Assembly: GCF_046630445.1 (NCBI RefSeq) | Contig: NC_092333.1 | Coordinates: 1,264,001 to 1,328,000, forward strand | DNA from: Rutidosis leptorrhynchoides | Lineage: Eukaryota > Streptophyta > Magnoliopsida > Asterales > Asteraceae | DNA length: 64,000 nt | Direction of reading: 5' to 3' | In this document: positions 52,580 through 63,749 of the stretch, piece by piece | Position numbering within the stretch: position 1 is the first letter of the stretch | Layout of the letters: the number at the start of each line of letters is the position of its first letter | The notes under the pieces: model-generated | Databases searched by the model: none | Told to the model about the DNA's origin: nothing | What the model saw: only the letters and a program-made list of their open reading frames with translations | Made by a program: the position numbers and the translations under genes

Positions 52580-54673
52580 TGTGACACCCCCAAATAGGGC
52601 CTGGGGTATTTGTGTCTAATTATATCAAATCACAGTTGTATAAACGAGAACTACTCTACATGAGACGTTTTGTTGAGTTTTGCAGCAGAAGATAAATATG
52701 TCTTTAATTGATATGATATGTAATGAAGACTCCAAGCATAGCAAGCAATCATCATCAAAGCAGTAGATATACAGCGGAAGTAATATTTAAGTACCTGAGA
52801 ATAAACATGCTTAAAAAGTCAACACTAGGTTGAGTGAGTTCATAGGTTTGTCATAAATAATGATTTTAGTAATAGTGTTAGACCACAAGATTTGTTTTCA
52901 TAAGTAGATCACTCAGATCCAGTCAAGTTGATCTCCCGCAGGATCAAAAAGTTATGCCAGTGCGTGATATTTAGACTAAACGTTGTTTGCCCCGTGACAA
53001 GTTGTTCTGTCCTTGTCGTTTAATTTCATTATCAAGTAATACAAAGACTTAGTCAAATGTATCGGGGACGTTACTCCCGATAGGCCTATCCCCAATAATT
53101 AAGAATGCCGCAGTAATTAAAAATATCACTGTTGGGACTTAGTCGGACATAGCCAGGTATAGCATAGTTTAATAGTTGGTACTGATATTTAGACTAGACT
53201 TTCAAGTTTGCCCCGTAACAAGTTATCGTTTATACTTGTCGGTTGGGGACTTGCTGGTCATAGCCCAACATATCACAGTTTAATAGTTGGTACTTGTGTC
53301 TAACGTATAAAACAGTTATAAAAGTTGCGCATGTATTCTCAGCCCAAAAATATAGATAAAAAGGGAGCTATGAAAACTCACATTAAATAGCAGTTGAAGT
53401 ATTCCACGCAAGAAGGAAAGTAAAGCAAGTAAGTGATCTGGATATCAACCTTGAGGTATAACGTTTGATTAGTTAATGTCTAACTTGACATAAAGTATGT
53501 TTATTAATATAGCAACTATATTGACAGTGACGGTTTTCGAGAAAAGTTCCTATTTCTCAAAAGTTTCTATTTTTGGAAACCTACTATTTATGAAAAACTT
53601 CCACTTATAGTAAGCTTCTAGTTTAAGAATGTTCGGGTTATAATTCTTAACAAAGATGTTGTACAATCTCGCCCAAACTTCGTCGCTAATATGCAAGTCA
53701 CTCGAATGATCTATTGTTACCGAGCGGCCCAGGATCTCTTGACCAGAATCTAAGTCTTGGCATTCGAGATCCACAAGTGTCCCATAATGGTAATAAGGAT
53801 CACCCTAGGCCACAAGTAGCGGTGATGTTTATAGTCTTTGTACGCTATCTTTAATTATAACCTTCACGTTAGGTGCGTATATACATATATATTCATTAAT
53901 TCGATTTTAATTATAACTCCTATATATTAATTCATAAAAATACTTTTATAATTTTTAGTAACATATATTACTAATTATAACATGTTATTTATTTTAATTT
54001 TAATTGCATATAATTTATAACATTATTTACATGTTTCGGTAAAAAAAAATAAACCGAAGTAAATAGTAAAAAGTAAAAAGTAAGAAAAGAATACTTACTA
54101 GTAGTAATTCTTCAAAGAGAGAATGAGAGAAATTTTGGTGTGAGTTTGAATGAGAAATGAGGGGTATTTATACTTGAAAAAATTAGGTAAAAATAATAAA
54201 ATAATTAAAAGAAAAAGAAATATTTTAATTTTTAATGGGATTTTAAAATTCAAAAGTATTAAATGTTAGGACATGGGATAATGCACAAAATAAAATAATA
54301 AAAGTAGTTTTCCATTATAATTTTTAATTAAAAAGTAATTTATTTATTTATTTATTTATTTTATTAAAAAAATCATTTATTTTAAGGATTTTTTATATAT
54401 ATATATTTTTTTAAAATAAACAAATTGATTTACTACTTTTCCAAGAATATTTGTCAATATTTTTTTTATTCATAATAAAAATACTGATAATAAAGATATT
54501 AATTATTGATATCTTGTTTAAAAATGATATTAATAATAGTAATATTAATATATCAAATTAATGCGTAATTATTTATAAATAATTGTTCGTGAATCGTCGG
54601 AATTAGTCGAAGTTAAATGAAATCATATAAAGATTTTTGTTTAAATTTTGCCGAAAATTTACGTGTTGTCACA
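52580..54673 (-). repeat. 3' LTR of C
   Basis: It starts TGTGACACCCCC and ends TTACGTGTTGTCACA on the plus strand. It contains the block GAATAAACATGCTT ... AGACCACAAGATT, shared with A and B LTRs. The right 550 bases match the truncated LTR 56305-56849 almost perfectly. Confidence 0.82.
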
Positions 54674-54713
54674 GTATCCCCCTGTTAATAGAAATTTCGT
54701 CCCGAAATTTTAG
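54674..54713 (-). promoter_or_regulatory. Hairpin plus PPT-like tract before the C 3' LTR
   Basis: The hairpin AAATTTCG-GGA-CGAAATTT is fully conserved. The purine tract is AACAGGGGGATAC, unlike the GGGTAGGTAC of the other copies, but at the same distance. This supports a role for the hairpin separate from the primer sequence. Confidence 0.65.
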
Positions 54714-55455
54714 TTGTTGCCATCAGTCGGCGTTGTTTGTAAACAGGTGAGGATATTTTCGTTTTATTTGGTCTTCACGTTCCCAGGTATGCTCGGGGCC
54801 TTTCGTGAATTCCAACGGATAGAATATTGTTTTGTTTCAAGCGTTTAAGTCATACGAACCATAATTTCTACAGGTTCTTCTACGAAGTGCATTTTATCAT
54901 TAATGCAGAGATCATTCAAATTGATGATGTTATGCAAGTCATTTTAGTAAATTGGATACATGAAATTTGTTATGAATAATATTGAGCTTATTTAAAACCT
55001 TGAGCGTTTATGCTGCAATATTAGGGCAGACAAAACAGAGAGGAGTTCATGAAAATCATAGTCATGAAATTTGATAGAGATCGTCATTCTTTACAACAAG
55101 AATGATGAATTAGAGTTTTATCGACATTAAATAATATGGATAAAGTAATTCGATTATAGAAAGAGTATAAACGAAGCTATCGCAAAAGAGTAAATGAGAA
55201 AATTAAATGTTCGCCTTAACTTTTGACGTAGTTACGATTGATTTCCGGATTTCAAGGGATTAAAGAAATCTTCGAAATCTTTATAAGATTTGATTCTCCG
55301 GTAATTACGAAAATTAGGATTTTCTTAATTAAATGCGGTGAATTGCCTCGATTGCTGTGTCTGGAATTTTGCTATGAATTAGCTTCTTCTGTTTCATTAT
55401 TTTTACCACTTCTATACTTTCTTTCTTAATTCATACTTCCAAAAGTTTTGTTAAT

Positions 55456-55629
55456 ATGCTCAATCCAGTTCTTGTTCTTGACCTTATGTTGGTTATCGTC
55501 ACAATCTTCCTTCTTTACCAACTTCCACCAGAGGAGTCTGTTTACTTCTACTATGCTCTAGGATTTATTATGTTTTTAGTTCTCCCGTGTCTTTATATTG
55601 CTATATGCATTGATATACATGGTTTGTAA
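55456..55629 (+). CDS. Antisense 57-residue two-helix membrane ORF in C
   Basis: An intact ATG-to-TAA frame on the strand opposite to element C, in the part of the internal region nearer the 3' LTR. Two hydrophobic segments (residues about 4-21, PVLVLDLMLVIVTIFLLY, and 33-51, YALGFIMFLVLPCLYIAIC) flank a short polar loop, LPPEESVYFY. This looks like a small membrane hairpin. The same ORF is present but frameshifted in B2 (16402-16573), at the same place. Antisense extra ORFs near the 3' LTR are known in some plant Ty3/gypsy lineages; whether this is one of them is unknown. No promoter was identified. Function unknown. Confidence 0.45.
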   Translation: MLNPVLVLDLMLVIVTIFLLYQLPPEESVYFYYALGFIMFLVLPCLYIAICIDIHGL

Positions 55630-56304
55630 TTTCAGTGTTGTTATCGGGCTTTATATTTTCCCTTATATGTCAGAGCTCTTTGCCTTTTTATTCTCCTCTC
55701 GACTCTAAGTAAAGCGAGTAATGGTCCAGAATTTGTAGGTATGAAGTTTCGAATGATCATAATATATAAAGTAGAAAGGAAAGGTAATAGCACGATTTGA
55801 TTTGTCAAATTACCAAAATATCTGGAAAAGACCGAATCATCAAGAAAATATGTTCTTGATATGTTTAGAGATTTAAGTAGAATGTGAGATTCGTGTAACA
55901 TGGCATATGATGATTATAAAGTCTATGAATCATCATCTTCCAAAAAATTTAGCATGACTTACTGTAATATAATCACGTTGGCCTGACATCATTATATTAT
56001 ACTAACTCATGCTTCAATTCCCAACACTACTTTAAATCATTCATAATTTAAACCTGAATTTTACAGAATATAGAAACTAAAATAGTTTCCTTTATGATGT
56101 GATAAAGATATCACAAGGAGACAATTAATTGCAGTCAAGAATCATTATGAAGATATCTTCAGAAATATAGAGGATATTTATGACGAAGAATACGATGATA
56201 TCTTAGAATTTCTAAGATCCAATGACGAGGAAAATTCTCTTGTTTCCTCTGCATTTAATACTACCATATCTGAATCATTGGTTATCAATTCGAGATGGTT
56301 TTAA

Positions 56305-56849
56305 GAGAATGAGAGAAATTTTGGTGTGAGTTTGAATGAGAAATGAGGGGTATTTATACTTGAAAAAATTAGGTAAAAATAATAAAATAATTAAAAGAAA
56401 AAGAAATATTTTAATTTTTAATAAGATTTTAAAATTCAAAAGTATTAAACGTTAGGTCATGGGATAATGCACAAAATAAAATAATAAAAGTAGTTTTCCA
56501 TTATAATTTTTAATTAAAAAGTAATTTATTTATTTATTTTATTAAAAAAATCATTTATTTTAAGGATTTTTTTTATATATATATTTTTTAAAATAAACAA
56601 ATTGATTTACTACTTTTCCAAGAATATTTGTCAATATTTTTTTATTCATAATAACAATACTGATAATAAAGATATTAATTATTGATATCTTATTTAAAAA
56701 GGATATTAATAATAATAATATTAATATATCAAATTAATGCGTAATTATTTACAAATAATTGTTCGTGAATCGTCGGAATTAGTCGAGGTTAAATGAAATC
56801 ATATAAAGATTTTTGTTTAAATTTTGCCGAAAATTTACGGGTTGTCACA
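56305..56849 (-). repeat. Truncated 5' LTR of C
   Basis: It is collinear with about 54110-54673 and ends GGGTTGTCACA. The join to internal sequence is at TTTAAGAGAATGAGAG near 56304-56311, where internal and LTR sequences share AGAGAAT. Confidence 0.8.
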
Positions 56850-56854
56850 GTTTA

Positions 56855-57398
56855 GGTAACATGAGTGACAAAGGAATGAAAATGCTAGTGTCTAATGGTA
56901 AAATTCCTGGTCTAAAGAGAGTTGAATCGGACTTTTGTGAGTCATGTGCTCTAGGAAAGAAGAAGAAGGTCACCTTTGCAAAAGCAGGCAGAACATTAAA
57001 GGCTCAGAAGTTGGAGCTAGTACACACGGATGTGTTCGGGCCTACTCCTGTTTCTTCATTGGGAGGAGCACGCTATTATGTTACTTTCATCGATGATTCA
57101 ACACGCAAGGTATGGGTTTACTTTCTTAAAAATAAAACTGATGTATTTGAAGCTTTTAAGAAATGGAAATCTGCTGTTGAATTATCTTGTGATTTGAAGG
57201 TAAAATGCTTGAAGTCGGATAATGGAGGAGAATACATCAGCACCGAGTTCGTTAACTATTGTGCTGATCATGGCATTCGGATGATCAAGACGGTTCCAGG
57301 TACTTCACAACAAAACGGAGTTGCAGAAAGAATGAATCGCACTTTAAATGAGAGAGCACGTAGCATGAGACTTAATTGTGGGCTACCAAAGACTCTAT
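56855..57398 (+). pseudogene. Copia GAG-pre-integrase and integrase, cut by B3
   Basis: It continues the copia frame after element C: GNMSDKGMKMLVSNGKI, the CESCALGKKKKVTFAKAGRT zinc-binding part, then the integrase core with the catalytic D, D and E regions at HTDVFGP, LKSDNGGEYIS and GTSQQNGVAERMNRTLNERA. The core is intact up to 57398, where the B3 LTR cuts it after LPKTL. The remaining pol lies beyond B3, outside the window. Confidence 0.9.
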
Positions 57399-57570
57399 TG
57401 TGATGACCCGGGAATTTTCGACCAAATTTAAACTTAATCTTTATATAGTTTCGACACAATGAGCCAAAGTCTATTAAATCAAGTCTCAAAATGTTTAAAC
57501 TATTATATTAAATCATCTGACCATTTACTATTACCGACGATTCATGAACAATTGTTTGTAACTAAATATG

Positions 57571-57581
<11 letters not shown>

Positions 57582-57665
<84 letters not shown>
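57582..57665. repeat. (TA)n microsatellite
   Basis: A TA array of about 84 bases, about 180 bases into the B3 LTR. B1 has its array at a comparable place (285 bases in). Confidence 0.95.
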
Positions 57666-57668
<3 letters not shown>

Positions 57669-58905
57669 GATTTGAAATTATAGATTACAGTTAAATCATC
57701 TGAATTAAATATGTACAATAATATATAAACTAATTATGTTGTTATTAATGAATATATATATAAATATATACGATTTTTTTGTAAATAATTAGTATTATAT
57801 GTATAATGTATATCTATTAAAATGTATAAGAAATTAATACTCAAAATAGGTTATTATATGATAAGTATTAAATACTAATAAATCCATAATGTCTAATGTT
57901 AATAAATTAAATTGTAAGTTAAGATATAGTTGTTAGGTCAATATTATTATTATTATTACTTTCATCATTATTATAGCTATCATTAATAATATTATTATTA
58001 TAAAATTCACTAAAATTATTATTATTGTAACTTATTATTATCAATATTACTTTTATTGTTGTTATTATTATTATTAGTTCTATTGTTATTATTATTAGTA
58101 TTTTTGTTAATATATTTTTATTTAATAATTATTAATTATATATAGAACCAAATTAATAATTGAATCTGTTAAAACTCACTTTCAATTGGATTTATTATTT
58201 TTATTATTTTTATTTTTTGTTTGTACGATCAAACACCCGTGATGAATCTTGTTTGCCACTTCAACTGTTCGAATATTAAAATCCTCAAATCACTCTATAT
58301 ATTACTTACTACAAAGTCATGAATTAAACTGAATAAAAAAAAGGGGGGGGGGGGGGGGAGACCCGTTTTATCTCTGAACGTATTCCATTTTGGCAAGGTT
58401 CGAAATCAAACGAATTTTAAAAATATAAAATTGCAGTTATATTAGAAAACTTCTTCTCAAACCATCTGCAAAGTTTCATAGTCCAATTCATCTTATCGAA
58501 TTCGAATTTGGGAGTCAAAATTTATTTATAAAAAGTCAACTGAAGTGTTCTTGGAGAAATTCGAGTTTGTGTTTATGTTTTAAGTCCAATCGACGATTCT
58601 AATAGCTTCTATATATGTTTACCAAAATATTTCATGTTGGAATCATAGGCTAAAACGTTTTGGATTTCAAAAACAATTTTTTTTATTATTGCAGCCGACG
58701 AACAGCTCAGCTGTTTTTTTATTTTTTTTTATTTTTTTTGTTTTAGTTAATAATAAATAATTGTTTACATGTTATTTATTAAAAATCTAATCAAACAATT
58801 AGATATGAATTTGGGTTCTGGTCGATTTGTTAAAGGAGGAAGAAGAAGAACACTTGAATACGAGTTATTTATTATTGGGTTTGTAAGATTTCGGATAAAG
58901 GGTAA

Positions 58906-58986
58906 TAGCCCAGTTGGTTGGATGGTATGACGGGAATACGGGTGGTCGCGGGTTCGATTCCCCAATGGGACTGTATGATTTTTTTT
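58906..58986 (+). other. tRNA-like unit with perfect A and B boxes in the B3 LTR
   Basis: TAGCCCAGTTGG (58906-58917) is a perfect A box and GGTTCGATTCC (58951-58961) a perfect B box, 33 bases apart. A run of eight T (58979-58986) follows 17 bases after the B box and could stop RNA polymerase III. CCCA and TGGG near the ends can pair, but no full acceptor stem was found, so it is not called a tRNA gene. After a GAGGTAGTTTT segment comes a long TTA array, the layout of a tRNA-derived SINE tail. Confidence 0.68.
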
Positions 58987-59026
58987 GAGGCAATTTCCTT
59001 TGAGGTAGTTTTCCATTTTCCATATT

Positions 59027-59338
<312 letters not shown>

Positions 59339-60948
59339 GACTCAGATTATTATTATTATATTACCATTAATAGTGTTATTATTATCATTGTTATCCTTAT
59401 CAATAACAATAAAAGTATTTTTACCAAGACTTTAGATTTATCTGTATTATTAAAAATAAGTATTATTATCGTTATGATTGTGATAATTTATATTATTATT
59501 ATGAAAATGATACAAAGTATTATCATTTTCATTAGTACTTGTATCATTTTATAATTATCAGTATTATTTATCAGTAACATAAGTATTATTATTAGTATTA
59601 TCATTAGTATTATTAATATTACAAACTATTATTAATAGACCTATTCATTAAGCATTAATATTAATAATACTGTATGATTATTGAAATTTGTATTTAAACT
59701 ATTAAAAATTACCATCATTATTAAAAGTATTGTTTTCACCAAAACTATCATCATTATCGTTAACAGTATTATCTATATCAATATTGTAATTACGATTATG
59801 AAAAATAATAGCTTTAATGACGTTATTAAAGTTATAAGTATAAAAATAAAGATTTTATATATAAATATATATTTAATACACGTAACCTAACTATATTAAT
59901 ATATCTCTATATAAAATGAAAATATAAATATAATGAAACTTGTTAATCAACTATATATATAAATTACATCACTAATAATAATATATTTGTTCGATTATAA
60001 TTATGTATATTAATAAATATACAAATGATATAGGTTCGTGAATCCGAGGTCAACCCTGCATTGTTCAATGTCTTCATATGTATTTTTACTCAAAAATACA
60101 GTACTGTGAGTTTCATTAATCCCTTTTTAAATGCTTTCGCAATATATATTTTGGGACTGAGAATACATGCGCTGTTTTTATAACTGTTTTACGAAATGGA
60201 CACAAGTATCGAAACTACATTATATGGTTGAATTATCGAAATTGAATATGCCCCTTTTTATTAAGTCTGGTAATCTAAGAATTAGGGAATAGACACCCTA
60301 ATTGACACGAACTCTAAAGATAGATCTATCGGGCCCAACAAGCCCCATCCAAAGTATCGGATGATTTAGTACTTCGAAATTTATATCATGTCCGAAGGAG
60401 GATCCCGGAATGATGGAAATATTCTTATATGTATATTGTGAATGTCGGTTACCAGGTGTTCAATCCATATGAATGATATTTTTGTCTCTATGCATGGGAC
60501 GTATGTTTATGAGAAATGGAAATATGAAATCTTGTGGTCTATTAAAATTATGGAATGGTTATTTATGTTAAACTAATGAACTCACCAACCTTTTGGTTGA
60601 CACTTTAAAGCATGTTTATTCTCAAGTACGAAAGAAATCTTCCGCTGTGCATTTGCTCATTTTATAGATATTACTTGGAGTCATTCATGGCATATTTCAA
60701 AAGACGTTACATTTGAGTCATCGAGTTCATCAAGATTATTATTAAGTCAATTATAGTTAGATATATTATGAAATGGTATGCATGCCGTCAACTTTCGTTG
60801 TAAAGAAAGATTGTCTTTTAAAATTGAATGCAATGTTTGTAAAATGTATCATATAGAGGTCAAATACCTCGCGATGTAATCAACTGTTGTAAATCATTTA
60901 TAATCGATATGGACTTCGTCCGGATGGATTAGGTCGGGTCTCTACAGT

Positions 60949-60960
60949 TGGTATCAGAGC
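60949..60960 (+). other. Primer-binding site of B3
   Basis: TGGTATCAGAGC, two bases after the 5' LTR, matches the initiator methionine tRNA site. Confidence 0.9.
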
Positions 60961-61361
60961 GATGGTCTTAGCGAACCAGGTCTTGCATTAGTGTGTCTAA
61001 CTGATAGTCGTTAGGATGCTTTAGTAAGTCTGGACTTCGACCGTATCTGTATGTCAAAAGTTTTGCTTATCATTTTTGTCAGAAATCATCTGCTTATCAT
61101 CCTTAGGAAATTACCTGCTCATTATTTTTAGTCTAGACACGTTTTACTGCATTGACGGCATGAATAGTGTATAGACAAAATTCATATCTTAGCGTATCTG
61201 TTACTGTAGACCTTGCCTGATATATCTCGTAAATTTTTCCGTAATTTAAGGGATCCTGGTACTATATATATCGATGCATATTATGCATTGACAAAACATC
61301 CAACTATCAATTATTGTCACTAAACTCTTCATACCAAAAATCTTTTCTGTGATCGCGTAAG

Positions 61362-61868
61362 ATGGCCTCTACGAATCGACCCAGTTCCTCTGACTCCGAA
61401 GACAGTGTGACAGGAGCACACCAACCAATCAACTACCGTGATTACTGGAGAAAATGGGGGTGGGTTCGCGACATACTCACCCTATGGAGAAGGGAAGAAG
61501 GTACTCCATATCATGAATCGAATCTACCACCTAACCTTGGAGTACTTGACCCGCTCACCGGCGAACCCGTTCGCAACACCGTTTATACCCTTTTTGCAAG
61601 TATTTTTCGTCTTGAAGCTACCATTAACGGAACTAGAGAAGATATCCAATCTCTACCTCACACTGATAACCAACCAGGGTTAGTAGAAGAAGTTAAAGAA
61701 CTCCGAGCTCGAGTGTTAACCTTAGAGAGCACGGTACACATTTTGCAAGCACCATCAGTATCACCAACAGCAGTCACATCACCAACCTTAGCACCAACAG
61801 CACTAGTACCACCAACAACAACATCCGCATCACCAGCTTCGACACCTCATTCTGTACCTCGAGTATAA
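61362..61868 (+). CDS. B-family ORF1, intact 168-residue coiled-coil protein
   Basis: An intact frame from ATG 61362, 415 bases after the 5' LTR, to TAA 61866-61868. I do not recognise the family. The N terminus is Ser/Asp-rich (SSSDSEDS), then comes an aromatic and basic stretch (NYRDYWRKWGWVRDILTLWR) and a conserved LTGEPVRNTVYTLFASIFRL. Residues about 106-130 form a predicted coiled coil (LVEEVKELRARVLTLESTVH). The tail is rich in Pro, Thr, Ser and Ala (residues 132-163). B1 and B2 have broken copies at the same place. Its position suggests a Gag-like or RNA-binding role, but it has no zinc knuckle. It could be a packaging or assembly factor of this non-autonomous family, which is speculation. 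Confidence 0.6.
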   Translation: MASTNRPSSSDSEDSVTGAHQPINYRDYWRKWGWVRDILTLWRREEGTPYHESNLPPNLGVLDPLTGEPVRNTVYTLFASIFRLEATINGTREDIQSLPHTDNQPGLVEEVKELRARVLTLESTVHILQAPSVSPTAVTSPTLAPTALVPPTTTSASPASTPHSVPRV

Positions 61869-62092
61869 TCATCGTTCTACATAAACTATCTTCGTTCTTC
61901 ATGGTGATTATGTAATCCCTAATGTTTTAGAGATTATGTACTCTAGTTCTAGCCATAGATCTGATGAGTTTAATATCACATTGACTTATTAAATCCATGA
62001 TTACGTCTGAAGAAAATATATATGTATATGTATGTTTTCATAAAGATTGTAATTAAAATTCTTTTGTACCAACTGTTAATGGTGAAAATATT

Positions 62093-62117
62093 TTACCGGG
62101 TAGGTAATACCCGAGGA
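62093..62117 (+). promoter_or_regulatory. Internal PPT-like hairpin of B3
   Basis: TTACCGGGTAGGTAATACCC then GAGG; CGGGTA pairs with TACCCG. It lies about 225 bases after the ORF1 stop, as in B1. Confidence 0.6.
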
Positions 62118-63479
62118 ATATTTAGATTTCACATTAATAAGTTACACTGTACATTCTTCGAATCTAATTCAATGGTCGATTACCATCCTACCTACATTTA
62201 TCGATATACGAATCCGTTCACCACAGAATAACCATTCTCATTCAAATTCAATTTCATATTTGGATTTTGACTTACTAGAATCCAACAAGTGGCATAATGA
62301 AGAAATAATGGACACAATAAAAATTGATTAGAAACAGACTAATTAACAATATGAAATTCTGTTAAGAAACCACACTGACTGTTCCAGCTAACTGTTCCTA
62401 GCTAACTGATTACATTCTATTTATCGCATTTTATTTATCGCAATTTAATTATCGCAATTTACATTCTCGCAATTTTATTTATTGTCATCTAATTTCTGTT
62501 ATTTACTTTACGCACTTTATTTATCGTTATTTAATTCCTGTTATTTATTTTACGCACTTTAAATATCGGGACACGTATACAAGGTTTTGACATATCATAT
62601 CGACGCATCTATATATATTATTTGGAATCACCATAGACACTCTATATGCAGTAATGATCGAGTTCTCTATACAGGGTTGAGGTTGATTCTATAATAATAT
62701 ATATACTTTGAGTTGTGATCGAGTCTGAGACGAATACGGGTCACGAATACGCATTAATTAATCCGAATATTATATATTAAATTATATATGAATTATTGGA
62801 CTGTCAACTGTGGACTATCGACTGTGGACTAATGTCATTGGACAATTAAAATGAATTAAAATATTGATTATAACATATGGAACTAAACAATTCTTCAAGT
62901 TTGCCACTTGATTTCGTCTTAAACATCATTTGTATCTTCACGATTACATTCTGCGTTCAAACCTTTAATGATTCTTGAAAACACCTCAATCTAGGGGATG
63001 AACCAACCGCATTTTATCTACAGAAGAAAAGATTTATGCATATAGTTATACACCTGAGAAACTCTCGGCAACTGAGTAAAAGTTTAACACGTAGCCGCGT
63101 CAGATCCTTTGGCATTTATTAGCAAAAATAACTTTGCGATCCCTTTTCAAGGTAGCAAATTTTGTCACAGCTTCAGCAAATCAACTTCGACTTTTCGTTC
63201 GAAACAACCTTATTATCACCTTGACTTATATGTATGTTCTTTTATTGTTACCGGGGAACCTTTCGTATTCCACCATATTACCATCAGCGTTTAATCATCT
63301 AAAAACACGATTCTCCTGAAACCACCTCGGATTAATAACCGATGATTCAGATATCATAGCATTAAATGCAGAGGAGACAGAAAAATGGTAGATGGTCTAA
63401 ATGGCCAAAAGTTTGATGAAGGAAAGGAGTGTTAGGAACGCTCGATAAAAAATTGGGTATTAAAAAACAGATTTAAACT

Positions 63480-63594
63480 ACCCATGAAGGAGACCAAGGA
63501 TAAATACAAAGACCAAACCCTATATTCAAAGGATTCAGGTAATTCTGGATCCGTTGAAATCTTTAGAGAATATCTTGCTCTGAAGTCATGTTAA
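63480..63594 (+). pseudogene. B3 ORF2 remnant, module 1
   Basis: The frame encodes ETKDKYKDQTLYSKDSGNSG and then SVEIFREYLALKSC before TAA at 63592-63594. Stops and frameshifts lie just upstream. Sequence and stop position match B1 and B2. Confidence 0.48.
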
Positions 63595-63749
63595 AATCTT
63601 GCGGAAATTCTTTTTCCATCAACCATCGAACCTAGAAATTCCAAAATATCATCATCAATATCTTCGATATTTATGAGGATATTTTCATAAATATTCTCGT
63701 CCGAAATTTCATACCTCTTCGTGCTTCCTGTGTATCATTATATTGGAAA

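Larger units (their letters stand above)
52580..56849 (-). mobile_element. Non-autonomous LTR element C, internally deleted
   Basis: A minus-strand element nested in the copia GAG-pre-integrase domain. Flanks are ATTTA (52575-52579) and GTTTA (56850-56854), a target duplication with one difference. The 3' LTR is 52580-54673, the internal remnant about 54674-56304, and the 5' LTR is truncated to about 56305-56849. The primer site and most of the 5' LTR are lost. Internal sequence is homologous to B2 (15916-18010), including the antisense membrane ORF, so C is a relative of B with a different, shorter LTR that lacks the tRNA-like unit. Confidence 0.82.
50603..57398 (+). mobile_element. Tork-like Ty1/copia element, 5' part
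   Basis: A plus-strand copia element with 5' LTR (50603-50939), primer site (50942-50954), a leader with internal repeats, gag (51336 on), protease (52181 on), GAG-pre-integrase and integrase (56855-57398). It is cut first by C (52580-56849) and again at 57399 by B3, and the RT, RNase H and 3' LTR lie outside the window. The integrase before RT order and the motifs make copia certain; the Tork assignment rests on gag and integrase resemblance to Tnt1-type elements. A stop in the gag zinc knuckle shows it is inactive. Confidence 0.88.

Noticed and set aside
55641..55901. 86-codon minus frame in element C
   Set aside because: Related sequence in B1 and B2 has several stops, and no shared end. 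It is more likely non-coding conserved sequence.
58906..58986. Functional tRNA gene
   Set aside because: A and B boxes are perfect, but I could not draw a full acceptor stem and anticodon arm; kept as a tRNA-like unit only.
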